A stretch of DNA of 64,000 bases, from NCBI RefSeq assembly GCF_004363045.1, contig NZ_SNYJ01000005.1:1-64000 (forward strand), read 5' to 3'. The position numbers were made by a program, and so were the translations under genes. The notes under the pieces were generated by a model. It was not told the origin of the DNA. It saw only the letters and a list, made by a program, of their open reading frames with translations, and did no database searches. Position 1 is the stretch's first letter. Every line of letters starts with the position of its first letter. Positions 43,623-53,371 of the stretch are shown here, piece after piece. The DNA comes from Aureibacillus halotolerans. Its GTDB lineage: Bacteria; Bacillota; Bacilli; Bacillales; DSM-28697.

Positions 43623-45425
43623 ATGTGCGGAATTGTAGGATATATTGGATCGGAACAGGCAAAGGAAATTTTGTTAAAAGGTTTGGAGCGTCTGGAGTAT
43701 CGTGGGTATGACTCGGCGGGTATTGCCCTCATGGACGCGAATGGCGTGAAGGTGTATAAAGAAAAAGGCCGTATCGAAGCGCTTCGTGGCGTTGTCGCTG
43801 ACGACGCAGTTGGCGCAACAGGCATTGGTCATACACGTTGGGCAACACACGGCGTACCAAGCCATGCAAACGCGCATCCACACCAAAGCGAATCGGGTCG
43901 TTTTACGCTTGTGCATAACGGCGTGATTGAAAACTATCAGGAGCTTAAAACCGAGCATCTGATGGACGTTGGCATGACAAGCGACACCGACACTGAAATC
44001 ATTGTCCAGATTGTTGAGCAGTTCACAAAGCAAGGTCTAGAGGCAGAAGAAGCGTTCCGGAAAACGCTTGGCCTATTAAAAGGGTCCTTTGCGCTTGCGT
44101 TGCTCGACAATGAAACCCCAGGCCGAATTCTTGTAGCCAAACAAAAAAGCCCATTGCTTGTTGGGTTAGGGGAGCATGGAAATGTCGTCGCTAGTGATGC
44201 GATGGCCACCCTTGCACTTACCGATCAATATGTGGAAATTATGGACGGAGAGGTCGTTGTGCTCACCGAGAATGCGGCACACATCTCTGCGCTCGACGGC
44301 ACACCTGTGTCTAGAGAGCCCTACACCGCGGAACTGGATGCGGCCGATATTGAAAAAGGCACGTATCCGCACTTTATGCTCAAGGAAATCGATGAGCAGC
44401 CGCTCGTTATGCGCCGCATTATCCAGCAATACAAAGACGAATCCGGCAAACTAAAGGTGGACGAAGGCGTTCGCCAAGCCGTTAAAGCCGCCGATCGTTT
44501 GTACATTATTGCGTGTGGCACGAGCTGGCATGCAGGTCTCGTCGGCAAGCAGTTTCTAGAAACGATTGCCGGAGTGCCTACTGAAGTGCACATTGCCAGT
44601 GAGTTCAGCTACAACATGCCATTGTTGTCTGAGCGCCCGTTGTTTGTCTTTATCTCACAGAGTGGGGAAACCGCCGACTGCCGCAGCGTCCTTGTTGACG
44701 TGAAACAGCTCGGGCACCCTACGCTCACGATTACCAATTCGCCAGGCTCGACGTTGTCGAGAGAGGCCGATCATACATTATTGCTGCACGCTGGTCCGGA
44801 AATTGCGGTGGCTTCGACGAAAGCCTACACTGCACAGATCGCTGTTCTATCGATCTTGTCTGTCGATGTGGCCAATGGCAAAGGACGCACGCTCACGTTT
44901 GATCCATTGCAAGAATTAGCGATTGTCGCCAATGCGATGGAAGTGCTGTGCGCCCAGAAGGACGACTACGAGCAAATCGCTCGCGATTATCTATCCGAGA
45001 CACGCAACGCCTTCTTTATCGGCCGCGCTGTCGATTATTACGTCGTGATGGAAGCTGCGCTGAAACTGAAAGAAATCTCGTACATCCAGGCAGAAGGCTT
45101 TGCCGGTGGCGAACTGAAGCACGGCACGATTGCCTTAATTGAAGACGGCACGCCAGTCTTCGGTCTGATCACCCAGGAGCATGTCGCAGGCCACCTACGA
45201 GGCAACCTGCAGGAAGTTGCCGCCCGTGGCGCCAACACCTGTGCGATCGTGTCCCATGACCAGGCTCGCCCAGGCGACCAGCACGTGCTGCCCGAAGTGC
45301 ATCCGCACTTCAGCCCACTCGCCAGCGTCATCCCATTCCAGCTCATCGCATACTACGCCGCTCTTCATCGCGGCTGTGACGTTGATAAACCACGGAACTT
45401 GGCGAAGAGTGTTACGGTGGAGTAG
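43623..45425 (+). CDS. glmS: Glutamine--fructose-6-phosphate aminotransferase GlmS
   Basis: A 600-residue enzyme. The N-terminal nucleophile Cys2 (MCGIVGYIG) starts the glutaminase domain, and two SIS domains follow ([18 protein letters not shown] and [16 protein letters not shown], ending KSVTVE as in all GlmS). It makes glucosamine-6-phosphate from fructose-6-phosphate and glutamine, the first step to peptidoglycan amino sugars. Expression is under the ribozyme just upstream. The last 600 bp are noticeably more GC-rich than the neighbours. Confidence 0.98.
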   Translation: MCGIVGYIGSEQAKEILLKGLERLEYRGYDSAGIALMDANGVKVYKEKGRIEALRGVVADDAVGATGIGHTRWATHGVPSHANAHPHQSESGRFTLVHNGVIENYQELKTEHLMDVGMTSDTDTEIIVQIVEQFTKQGLEAEEAFRKTLGLLKGSFALALLDNETPGRILVAKQKSPLLVGLGEHGNVVASDAMATLALTDQYVEIMDGEVVVLTENAAHISALDGTPVSREPYTAELDAADIEKGTYPHFMLKEIDEQPLVMRRIIQQYKDESGKLKVDEGVRQAVKAADRLYIIACGTSWHAGLVGKQFLETIAGVPTEVHIASEFSYNMPLLSERPLFVFISQSGETADCRSVLVDVKQLGHPTLTITNSPGSTLSREADHTLLLHAGPEIAVASTKAYTAQIAVLSILSVDVANGKGRTLTFDPLQELAIVANAMEVLCAQKDDYEQIARDYLSETRNAFFIGRAVDYYVVMEAALKLKEISYIQAEGFAGGELKHGTIALIEDGTPVFGLITQEHVAGHLRGNLQEVAARGANTCAIVSHDQARPGDQHVLPEVHPHFSPLASVIPFQLIAYYAALHRGCDVDKPRNLAKSVTVE

Positions 45426-45453
45426 GTTTATTGCAATAAAGTAAAATCAATGA

Positions 45454-45495
45454 GAACCGGAACAGTACCAAGTGTACATAATTCCGGTTCTTTTT
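45454..45495 (+). terminator. Terminator after glmS
   Basis: GAACCGGAA (45454-45462) pairs with TTCCGGTTC (45482-45490), followed by TTTTT. Beyond it, up to 45747, no gene is seen. Confidence 0.88.
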
Positions 45496-45747
45496 GGTTT
45501 TACATTGATCTTTTTTATGCTTGTTTAACTATATTCATACAATAATTTCTCATCTGATGAAAAAGGCTTTTGCATAGAAGGATGTTGGCCCCCTCATATA
45601 AACTCGCTTAGAAGCAAATGTCACAGCCTTTGCGTCACCTTCTGCGTTCTCAGACACGCCCTAGTCGTTTAACGAATTGTCCTGTCCCTATATGGTAGAG
45701 TCTTCTCATAGCTTTAATAGAGTATTTGGTAACGGTTATACACTAAA

Positions 45748-46998
45748 TCAATTTACCAGTGTAGGTTCTACAATATCCTTTCTTCGATAAACGCTCAGAA
45801 TCAGGCCTAATAGTACAGAGTACCCTAGCAACAGGCTTCCTCCATAACTAATAAACGGCAAGGGTACAACCATGATGGGGACTATTCCAAGACCCATTAG
45901 AATGTTCCAACAAGCGGGGACAATAAATAATGCAGCCCCTCCGATGGCTAATAATTTGCCGAATACATCCTTTGTTTTAAACGCATTTAATGAAATTCGC
46001 AAAATAAATACAAAGAGAAGTAGACAAAGGGTAATTCCGAATACCCACCCAAGAGAATAGACGAGAAATGGGAATACAAAATCGATATGTGCTTCAGGGA
46101 GCTTTAGATCATTGTAAAGTCCCTGGCCGAACCAACCAGCCTCTGAAAGGATATCGTTCAATGGTATGAGTGTATCAGAGAGATGGTTTTTAGGTAATTT
46201 AAAAATCATCGTACTAATGAAAATGATACCTAGAAGCAAATGACCCACGGCTACTTTAATGGCAAATTGTTTATGGATATAAGAAAACACATACATGGCT
46301 AATACGCATAAAACATATATCATACTAAACATAAAATGTGGGATTATGATGTAGAGAAGGGCTGGAGTCCAAAATAGGAATAATAGCATTCCATGTTTTT
46401 TCCACCCCTTAAACGCATTGATTTTGGCAAAAATGCCGGCCCACGCTATGAGAAATAAAAATAAGGATATAGCTGGTCCGTCAATCGTAATACCCCCGAA
46501 AGAAATCCATCTTTTTGCTCCGTTAAGCTCAATGCCAACTAAAAACGTTGTGAAAAATAGGAGTATGCCACCTCCATAAAAATACATCCACAAGTTTTTC
46601 AGTTTCCTGTAATCAAAGAAAAGAAACCCTATGAGAGCAAGAATAGCAAGGACGAGCCAGACGACTTGTTTTTTCATAAAAGAAAAGCTAGGTACTGAAA
46701 CCCCACCAATCAGTGGAAGAAAACTAATGCCTGCAAGAATAACAAATAAAACAATAAGGAGCCAATCCATTCTCGGTTGATGAAGAAGATTCATGTTTTT
46801 ACCAACAGTAGAGGGATCGCCCATCTCCTGCATTGCCTTTTTGTCCGCATCCTTTATAGATAATCCGCCTTTTTGAAAGGATTGGCTTAGCTCTTCCATA
46901 TGACTACTAAGCTCTTTTATGATCATATGATGAGCTTCCTTGGATTTCACTTTAGAGATTACTTTATTTAAATAGCCCTCAAATTTAGAAGAACTCAT
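45748..46998 (-). CDS. SEDS protein (FtsW/RodA/SpoVE family) with N-terminal permease-prefix domain
   Basis: A 416-residue membrane protein. Residues about 1-75 (FEGYLNKVISKVKSKEAHHMIIKELSSHMEEL...AMQEMGDPSTVGKNMN) form a cytosolic helical HAAS/permease-prefix-type domain. The rest has about ten helices with SEDS marks: LNGAKRWISFGGITIDGPA and the C-terminal PLPFISYGGSLLLGYSVLLGLILSVYRR. SEDS proteins polymerise glycan strands. The large periplasmic loop is short here. It ends an operon with a PadR regulator and an ECF sigma factor, with which it overlaps or nearly touches, suggesting envelope-stress-induced wall synthesis (inference). Confidence 0.85.
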   Translation of the reverse strand: MSSSKFEGYLNKVISKVKSKEAHHMIIKELSSHMEELSQSFQKGGLSIKDADKKAMQEMGDPSTVGKNMNLLHQPRMDWLLIVLFVILAGISFLPLIGGVSVPSFSFMKKQVVWLVLAILALIGFLFFDYRKLKNLWMYFYGGGILLFFTTFLVGIELNGAKRWISFGGITIDGPAISLFLFLIAWAGIFAKINAFKGWKKHGMLLFLFWTPALLYIIIPHFMFSMIYVLCVLAMYVFSYIHKQFAIKVAVGHLLLGIIFISTMIFKLPKNHLSDTLIPLNDILSEAGWFGQGLYNDLKLPEAHIDFVFPFLVYSLGWVFGITLCLLLFVFILRISLNAFKTKDVFGKLLAIGGAALFIVPACWNILMGLGIVPIMVVPLPFISYGGSLLLGYSVLLGLILSVYRRKDIVEPTLVN

Positions 46999-47426
46999 AA
47001 AGAATCCTCCTCAATTAGATATTTCAGTGATGCATGTTGTTTAGAATCTCTATGTTCGCAAGCAGCTAGATATTTTTTTCCTTTCGTAGTTAGGGAATAG
47101 TATTTCCTGTCTTCCATCCATTTTGAAGTAATGATTTTCTTATTTTCTAGTAGATGTAAAAGGGTGTAAATCTGGCCTTCATTGCTTTTGAAGCTAAGCT
47201 CGTCTTTTCGAAATAGTTGGGTGGAAATATCGTACCCATACTTTGCTTCATGTTTCAGTGAATCTAATACATTTTTAAGGGTTTCTACTTTCCAATACTC
47301 GAGGTCTAGGTGAGATTGCTTCCTCCGGATCGTTTCTTTCACCGCATTTTTTCTCTCCTCGGAAAAAGAAAGGCCTTCAAAATCTTTTTTAAAAGAATTC
47401 TTTAAGCTATAGAATGGATCGCCCAT
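46995..47426 (-). CDS. PadR-family transcriptional regulator
   Basis: A 143-residue winged-helix protein. LKHEAKYGYDISTQLFRKDELSFKSNEGQIYTLLHLLENKKIITSKWMEDRKYYSLTTKGKKYL (about 58-122) is the PadR domain. An extra 50-residue basic N-terminal helix region precedes it, unlike short PadR proteins. Its stop overlaps the start of the SEDS gene by 4 bp, and it begins 2 bp after the sigma factor stop. Likely co-regulates the operon; ligand unknown. Confidence 0.85.
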   Translation of the reverse strand: MGDPFYSLKNSFKKDFEGLSFSEERKNAVKETIRRKQSHLDLEYWKVETLKNVLDSLKHEAKYGYDISTQLFRKDELSFKSNEGQIYTLLHLLENKKIITSKWMEDRKYYSLTTKGKKYLAACEHRDSKQHASLKYLIEEDSL

Positions 47427-47428
47427 CG

Positions 47429-47977
47429 TTAAACCTCCTTTTTCATCTTATTCTTTAATAATTCTCTGGCAGTTTTTAATCTCGTTTTCAATGTATTGCT
47501 ATTTACATCCGTAATCTTGCTGATATTTACTAAAGAAAGCTCCTCGTAGTAATATAAAAAAACAACTTCTCTGTATTTTACTGGTAACTCCATAACAGCA
47601 CTCGTTAAACGATTTGCTACATTTTTTGAGATGACTTCCTCGTCCACATGGTTTGATTTAGATGGGATATAGTCCCAAACTTTATCGCTGAATTTTACTT
47701 TACGATAATGCCAACTACGTAAGTAATCCTTACAATGATTAATGGCAATTCGATACAGCCACGTTTTTATGGATGACTTATCATTAAACTGACCTAATTT
47801 TTCATAGCACTTAATAAATATCTCTTGCGTTAAATCCTCAGCTGTCGTTCGATTCTTTACATATGAAAAAACAAGATGCAGTACATCATCGCTGTAGTTA
47901 TCCATTAATTGGCCGATAATTTGCTCAGTATTTTCTATGCAATTACTATTTATTTCTATTTCCTCAAGTTCAGCCAT
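47429..47977 (-). CDS. ECF-type RNA polymerase sigma factor
   Basis: A 182-residue ECF sigma factor. Region 2 is LVFSYVKNRTTAEDLTQEIFIKCYEKLGQFNDKSSIKTWLYRIAINHCKDYLRSWHYRKVKF and region 4 is LPVKYREVVFLYYYEELSLVNISKITDVNSNTLKTRLKTARELLKNKM. No anti-sigma factor gene is next to it; a PadR regulator takes that place. Distinct from SigW. GAAAGGGGTGAAAC precedes the ATG at 47977. An ECF-type promoter lies just upstream, consistent with self-activation. Confidence 0.9.
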   Translation of the reverse strand: MAELEEIEINSNCIENTEQIIGQLMDNYSDDVLHLVFSYVKNRTTAEDLTQEIFIKCYEKLGQFNDKSSIKTWLYRIAINHCKDYLRSWHYRKVKFSDKVWDYIPSKSNHVDEEVISKNVANRLTSAVMELPVKYREVVFLYYYEELSLVNISKITDVNSNTLKTRLKTARELLKNKMKKEV

Positions 47978-48004
47978 CTACGTTTCACCCCTTTCTCCAT
48001 TTTA

Positions 48005-48031
48005 GACGAAGCAAGCATCCTTTTGGTTTGG
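48005..48031 (-). promoter_or_regulatory. ECF-type promoter of sigma-PadR-SEDS operon
   Basis: On the minus strand CCAAACC (48031-48025) and CGTC (48008-48005) are separated by the spacing of AAC-N16/17-CGTC ECF promoters. It lies about 30 bp before the sigma gene start. Confidence 0.6.
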
Positions 48032-48272
48032 AAAAATTTTAAGAAAATCAAGTGAATCATTGTCGTAATGCGCCTTTTAAAAAAACATCGAAGAACAGAA
48101 AACCAATGATGCTTTAAAAAAACGATGATGATGCAGCCATTGACTGGTTCATTTTGAGCCGGTCAATGGTTAATTTTGATGCGCGTTGGACGACAGAAAT
48201 CCCCCATCGCCTGATAAAGGATGGGAGGGACGAGGAAGGACTTATCATGGAAACGCTGCTTGACAAATGAAG

Positions 48273-49337
48273 TTAAGTTAGGACGTGAAGGTGTTGAAAC
48301 GTATCGTATTCACGCAATCGCCACCCTTCACTCACCCGATGGACAAAATCCGGATTGGCTAATAAAGGTCGACCGAATGCTGCAAGATCGATGGTACCGT
48401 CTGTGAGTGCTGGTTCAACCGTACTTGGGTTGAGATTGCCGACACCGATAACGACGCCATCCCAGTATTTACGAACCAATTGGTGAAATGTCTTCCCATT
48501 GGTGATCTCTTGTGTGAAGTCATTCGTTGATGGATGAATGATTTTAACACCGGTCTCATGAAAGACATCGATATACGTTTGAACCGCATCTTCTGGATGC
48601 TCCCACTTATAACTTGGGTTTTCATCCTTTAATTCAGAAAAACGGATGATCTTTCGATCCGCACCAACTTTGGAAATGACGGCTTTCAGTACCTTTTTCA
48701 TAAACGTCAACCGTTGACGAAGGTCACCACCATATTGATCTGTGCGATGATTGGCTAGTTTGTATGTAAATTGATCGATGAGATACCCATGTGCTCCATG
48801 GATTTCGACACCATCGAACCCCGCTTCCATAGCGTTTTTAGCGGCCGTAGCAAACTGAGCGATCACGTCCTCAATATCTTCAATTGTCATTTCTTCAGGC
48901 ATATCATAAGGTTTTCGTAATCGATGCACGAGGCCATCGACTCTTATTGCTGAAGGGGCTTGCGAGGGATATCCACCTGTTAATTCGTGGTGACTGAGAC
49001 GGCCAACATGCCAGAGCTGTGCAACAATTGTCCCGCCAACCTCATGGACCGCATTTGTGACGTTTCTCCACGCGTTTATCTGTTCACGTGTATAAAGACC
49101 AGGCACGCCAGTCGTTCCTTTTGCACGTGGACTAATGATAATTCCTTCTGTAATGATTAAACCAACGCCATCTGCAGCGCGTTTTTGATAATAATTCACA
49201 ACATCTTGACCAACGACCCCTGTCTCATTATCTGCGAAACTGCGCGTCATCGGAGACATGACAACTCTCGAACGAAGATCCCAAGCTCCAATTCTTGATG
49301 GTTTTAAAAGCTTCTCCGGTATCTTTTGCATATGCAT
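48273..49337 (-). CDS. Old yellow enzyme family NADH:flavin oxidoreductase
   Basis: A 354-residue FMN-binding TIM barrel. SRVVMSPMTRSFAD binds FMN, IVAQLWHVGR and the GVEIHGAHGYLIDQF (HGAHGYL, with the substrate-binding His pair) motif identify the alkene reductase branch, and DLAAFGRPLLANPDFVHR is the C-terminal FMN phosphate site. It reduces activated C=C bonds of enones, nitro compounds or similar. ATG 49337 has GGAGAG. Divergent from the Lrp-type regulator gene 170 bp away. Confidence 0.92.
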   Translation of the reverse strand: MHMQKIPEKLLKPSRIGAWDLRSRVVMSPMTRSFADNETGVVGQDVVNYYQKRAADGVGLIITEGIIISPRAKGTTGVPGLYTREQINAWRNVTNAVHEVGGTIVAQLWHVGRLSHHELTGGYPSQAPSAIRVDGLVHRLRKPYDMPEEMTIEDIEDVIAQFATAAKNAMEAGFDGVEIHGAHGYLIDQFTYKLANHRTDQYGGDLRQRLTFMKKVLKAVISKVGADRKIIRFSELKDENPSYKWEHPEDAVQTYIDVFHETGVKIIHPSTNDFTQEITNGKTFHQLVRKYWDGVVIGVGNLNPSTVEPALTDGTIDLAAFGRPLLANPDFVHRVSEGWRLREYDTFQHLHVLT

Positions 49338-49506
49338 TGCACTCTCCTTTATTTTAGATCAGGATTGATTTATGGTTGCAACACATAGTATATAAATAGC
49401 TACCTTTATTTTACATACATAAACGAATGTGTTTTCCTTAAAAGACCTTAGAAAATAAGGAGATATGGTAAAATAACAGACAAAAATAAAGTCGAGGTGA
49501 CATGAC

Positions 49507-49947
49507 GTGGATTCAACCGATGCGAAGATCCTTAAGTTGTTACAAACGAATGCACGAAGAACGATTGCAGACATAGGAAAATTAATTAATATGACACAGC
49601 CTGCTGTAAAGGAGAGGGTGAGAAAGTTAGAGGAAAAAGGGGTAATTTCGTCTTATGGAGCATCTTTGTCTCCCAGTAAGCTTGGGAAAGAGACCACAGC
49701 ATTTGTCCTGTTTCAAACAAACAGCTGCGAAAAGTTTATTGATTTTTGCGAAAGTCATCCGGATGTTATTGACCTTCATCGTATTAGTGGTCAACATAAT
49801 TATCTAGTGAAAGTTGTTACAGAATCAACGCGATCATTGGACGAATTCACAGATGCCTGTGGCCAATTTGGGTTTTCGACTTCTCTAATCGTGCTATCCA
49901 CTCCTTTTGAACACAAACCGCTCCTTCCTAACAATGTAGAGGTGTGA
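49507..49947 (+). CDS. Lrp/AsnC-family transcriptional regulator
   Basis: A 146-residue regulator. Residues 1-60 form the HTH_AsnC domain (DAKILKLLQTNARRTIADIGKLINMTQPAVKERVRKLEEKGVI) and 70-145 the RAM/AsnC ligand-binding domain (TTAFVLFQTNSCEKFIDFCESHPDVIDLHRISGQHNYLVKVV). GTG start at 49507 with GAGGTGA upstream. Divergent orientation suggests control of the old yellow enzyme gene, itself and perhaps an amino acid response; inference only. Confidence 0.9.
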   Translation: MDSTDAKILKLLQTNARRTIADIGKLINMTQPAVKERVRKLEEKGVISSYGASLSPSKLGKETTAFVLFQTNSCEKFIDFCESHPDVIDLHRISGQHNYLVKVVTESTRSLDEFTDACGQFGFSTSLIVLSTPFEHKPLLPNNVEV

Positions 49948-49998
49948 ATAGGGTATGAATGAATAATTAATGTTACGTTTGAAAGGTAGGAGAAAACA

Positions 49999-50469
49999 AT
50001 GAAAAAGAAACATTTTGTCCTCATTGGCCTCGTCCTGTTGTTGGCCGTTGTCTTTGGTCCGAAAGTGTATGAGGCAATTGAAAACCATATCTATCAGAAA
50101 AATCATGTAGGTGCCGTCATGGTCAGTCTCTATATCACAATACATGATAAATATGTGGAAGATGGAGAGTACTTTATAGAGTTGCTCTTAGGCGATGAGG
50201 TCACCAAGTATTACAATCTGGAAAACCCAATAAGAGCATACAGGGCTGAAAATGCTGAGGTGTATCATGCAATTGACTTGTCTCGCCTAGAAGATTATCC
50301 GGGCGTCACTTTAAGATCATCAGTCCATGTAGACAATCTAACTGAACAAGAGGAAAAGATTCTTAAAGAAGATCCGTTTTTTATTATTTCCTCACAAAAA
50401 TACAGCAAATACGTTGAAGTGATTAGCGTATCGGATTCTTTAGAACAAGAGAAGAGCCGGAACCAATAA
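49999..50469 (+). CDS. Membrane-anchored hypothetical protein
   Basis: A 156-residue protein with an N-terminal hydrophobic helix (FVLIGLVLLLAVVFG, residues 6-20) that may be an uncleaved anchor; the rest is polar and probably outside the cell. No lipobox and no known domain is recognised. ATG 49999 with AGGTAGGAGAAAAC. It sits between the Lrp regulator and the MurE paralogue with no sign of an operon. Confidence 0.6.
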   Translation: MKKKHFVLIGLVLLLAVVFGPKVYEAIENHIYQKNHVGAVMVSLYITIHDKYVEDGEYFIELLLGDEVTKYYNLENPIRAYRAENAEVYHAIDLSRLEDYPGVTLRSSVHVDNLTEQEEKILKEDPFFIISSQKYSKYVEVISVSDSLEQEKSRNQ

Positions 50470-50597
50470 ATGTTTTTAAAGTTGGAACTGGCCGAAGTTT
50501 CTCTAGAGATCCAATTCATTTATCGTTTTTAAAAGTGAATTGATACAAAAGCATACATAGACTAATAGGTGCCAAAACAATGAAAGGGGGCGCCGTA

Positions 50598-52082
50598 TTG
50601 AGATTAAAAGAACTCGCTGATTTGTTAATGGTGAAGAAAATTGATGGCGACATCGATGTTGATATCACAGGCATCCAAATGGACTCCAGAAAAATAGAAA
50701 AAGGGAATCTGTTTGTTTGTGTGCCTAGCATGAACGGGTTATTGGACGATCGGCATCAATTTATAGATGATGCTGTTTCAAAAGGTGCAATTGCGACGAT
50801 CGTAGAAAGAGACGTCGGAAATCATCCGAATGTTACAAAAATACATGTCAAAAGTGCGAGATACGCTATGGCGATCATGTCAGCTCATTTTTATGGACAC
50901 CCATCGAATGCTCTTAGATTGTACGGGATCACCGGGACAAACGGCAAAACCACGACAAGTTATATCATTGAAACGATATTTGCTAGTCACAAGCTTACTA
51001 TGGGGTTAATGGGCAATAACGGCATGAAAATAAATGGGACGTTCTATCCGACAGACATAAACACGCAAGAGCCGCCAGTCCTGCAAAAAAACCTAAGGCA
51101 AATGGTGAATCAAAACGTGGACTGCTGCGTCATGGAGGTGAGCTCCCAAGGTCTAGACATGGCACGGGTTGTAGGCTGTCATTTTACTGTAGGTATTTTC
51201 ACAAATCTAACGCAAGATCATTTGGATTACCATAAGACATTTGAAAGTTATAGAGATGCAAAAGGGTTATTGTTCTCTCGGCTTGGCAACAACAGCTCTC
51301 ATAAAAATAGACAGTATGCGGTATTAAATGCGGATGACCCAGTGTCCAATCATTTTAAAAATAGAACGGCTGCCGAAGTTATCACATATGGAATTAAAGA
51401 AAGTGCGGATGTTTCTGCAAAGGAGATCACCATTGGCGCGACTGGCATTTCTTTTCGCTTAGAGTCATTTAAAGGCAACATTGATATAGAACTAAAACTC
51501 ATTGGACGATTTAATGTGTACAACACTTTGGCTGCGATCACGGCTTCACTGATTGAAGGGATACCTCTTGAACGTATTAAAAGTAGCTTAGCAACTATGG
51601 ACAATGTTCGCGGGAGGATGGAGCTGGTCAATGCTGGGCAAAACTTTCTCGTTCTCGTCGACTATTCACACACACCAGATGCTTTAGAAAATGTATTAAC
51701 GACCCTGAAGGAGTTCTCTAAAGGCCGGATTATCACCGTATTTGGATGTGGTGGCGATCGAGATGCTAGCAAGCGTCCAAAAATGGGGAGAATTGCGAGT
51801 GCTTTGAGTGATCATGTGATAATTACTTCGGATAATCCAAGATCAGAAGACCCAGTAAAGATCGTGACAGAAATCGCAGCTGGTATTGATAATTCTTCGA
51901 CCAATTATGAGCTTATCAATAACCGGGCTACAGCCATTCAAGCAGCCATACAAATGGCATCAAAAGATGATATTGTTTTAATCGCTGGCAAGGGTCATGA
52001 AAATTATCAGATTCTACACTCTGAAACCATCCATTTTGATGACAGGGAAGAAGCGATCAAAGTCCTCAATACACTTGACTAA
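50598..52082 (+). CDS. murE: MurE-like UDP-MurNAc-tripeptide ligase paralogue
   Basis: A 494-residue Mur ligase. Domain 1 has GIQMDSRKIEKGNLFVCVPS, the P-loop is GITGTNGKTTTSYI, the carbamylated-lysine region follows in EVSSQGLDMARVVGCHFTVGIFTNLTQDHLDYH, and DNPRSEDP is the meso-DAP recognition motif of MurE. It would add meso-DAP to UDP-MurNAc-Ala-Glu. It lies outside the division-cell wall cluster, so it is probably a second copy. AAAGGGGG favours the TTG at 50598 over the ATG at 50580. Confidence 0.88.
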   Translation: MRLKELADLLMVKKIDGDIDVDITGIQMDSRKIEKGNLFVCVPSMNGLLDDRHQFIDDAVSKGAIATIVERDVGNHPNVTKIHVKSARYAMAIMSAHFYGHPSNALRLYGITGTNGKTTTSYIIETIFASHKLTMGLMGNNGMKINGTFYPTDINTQEPPVLQKNLRQMVNQNVDCCVMEVSSQGLDMARVVGCHFTVGIFTNLTQDHLDYHKTFESYRDAKGLLFSRLGNNSSHKNRQYAVLNADDPVSNHFKNRTAAEVITYGIKESADVSAKEITIGATGISFRLESFKGNIDIELKLIGRFNVYNTLAAITASLIEGIPLERIKSSLATMDNVRGRMELVNAGQNFLVLVDYSHTPDALENVLTTLKEFSKGRIITVFGCGGDRDASKRPKMGRIASALSDHVIITSDNPRSEDPVKIVTEIAAGIDNSSTNYELINNRATAIQAAIQMASKDDIVLIAGKGHENYQILHSETIHFDDREEAIKVLNTLD

Positions 52083-52125
52083 AAACGGTCAACATCATGT
52101 TCACTGAAAGCGGAGGTGTTCCCTC

Positions 52126-52794
52126 TTGTCCATAGCCATTGAAAAGGTTACAGCGTTCATCACTCGATCACGAGCAGGCGTAACGGAACTTTTATTGTTC
52201 GAACACCCACATGCAGGCATCCAACTTCCTGCTGGAACGGTGGAGGTTGCTGAAAGCCACAGAGCTGCCGCTGTCCGAGAAGCAATGGAGGAAACAGGCA
52301 TCCAGCAGTATAAAGGCACTAAATATATCGGGAAGATGGAGAGTGAGCTCCCGACAGATCAATTTGCCGTCACAACTGATACCAAAGTGTATTCAAGACC
52401 GGACACGACTAGCTTTGATTGGGCGAGATTTCTTAGGGGAATCAGGGTAAACCTTCAGCGGGTGGAGGGGAGTTTTTCTCAGGTTTCCTATGAAGAAAAT
52501 GATCAACTTGTTCATCCTAATTACACGACGTATCATATTATGGGATGGGTTCCGACAGACTGTTTGACCAACAGGATGGTCCGCTACTTTTATCATTTGT
52601 CTGTAGAGGACGATGGACGTCAGAGCTGGGTTGTTGAAGTGGACAACCACCACTACCGTTTGTTTTGGTCGCCAATTGAGCATTTGCCGGCGATTGTGAC
52701 TCCGCAGCAAGCGTGGATTGAGTATGTGTGTAATGAACTTCATTATCGGTTTGATGAGGCTGCTAAAAGTAATCCTAACGATACTGCTCAATAA
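52126..52794 (+). CDS. NUDIX hydrolase
   Basis: A 222-residue protein. The Nudix box is in LPAGTVEVAESHRAAAVREAMEETGI (about 34-59), close to GX5EX7REUXEEXGU. The C-terminal half (about 110-215) contains a second unassigned region ending YRLFWSPIEHLPAIVTPQQAWI. TTG start with GGAGGTG. Its last 20 bp overlap the end of the convergent hypothetical gene. Confidence 0.82.
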   Translation: MSIAIEKVTAFITRSRAGVTELLLFEHPHAGIQLPAGTVEVAESHRAAAVREAMEETGIQQYKGTKYIGKMESELPTDQFAVTTDTKVYSRPDTTSFDWARFLRGIRVNLQRVEGSFSQVSYEENDQLVHPNYTTYHIMGWVPTDCLTNRMVRYFYHLSVEDDGRQSWVVEVDNHHYRLFWSPIEHLPAIVTPQQAWIEYVCNELHYRFDEAAKSNPNDTAQ

Positions 52795-53371
52795 AGTATT
52801 CTCGAAACTCCTCGTGCTGTTGCTGGGCGTGATCACTCAAACGCAATTCGTTCGTGTCAAAATCATTTTCGAAGTTATATTTCCCTTGAGTGACCCCATT
52901 CATTACATACGTATCTTCTTCTTCATTGTAGTCTAAGAAAAGAAGGTACTCTTGGCCTTCTTCCATTAACGTATACCCACCAGTAGAGAACCGCGTCTTT
53001 CCTAGCGGGAAATGGTTATCGTATACATACGTCGGTTCTATCACAGTAATGGTTTCTCCCGGTTCAAAGTTATAAACTGTAGGCGATTGGTATTTGATCT
53101 CTGATAGTTTAAATTCGGTCATTGTATAAGCAATTTCTACATATCCTTCCCGAGTCGTTCTCAAGTAATTTTCATTTTCGACAGGAGTCCCAGTTAGAAT
53201 GAAGTCACTAGCTTCTTCGAGGGGAGCGGGCGTTTCGAACACTTCATAATTCGCCTGCACAGTTTCAAAAGTAACTCTTTCTTCTAAATAGAAGTAAGCT
53301 ATGGCTGAAGAGATCAAAACCATGACAGTTAAGATGATAATAACCTTCTTTCTTCTCAGAGATTGAGCCAT
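52775..53371 (-). CDS. Single-span exported hypothetical protein
   Basis: A 198-residue protein: basic start (RRKK), one membrane helix (VIIILTVMVLISSAIAYFY, residues 10-28) and an acidic extracellular domain. The segment ILTGTPVENENYLR...EIAYTMTEFKLSEIKY...GETITVIEPTY...LMEEGQEYLLFLDYNEEEDTYVM resembles uncharacterised Bacillus surface proteins but no family name is certain. GAGGAGTG precedes the ATG at 53371. Confidence 0.7.
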   Translation of the reverse strand: MAQSLRRKKVIIILTVMVLISSAIAYFYLEERVTFETVQANYEVFETPAPLEEASDFILTGTPVENENYLRTTREGYVEIAYTMTEFKLSEIKYQSPTVYNFEPGETITVIEPTYVYDNHFPLGKTRFSTGGYTLMEEGQEYLLFLDYNEEEDTYVMNGVTQGKYNFENDFDTNELRLSDHAQQQHEEFREYFIEQYR

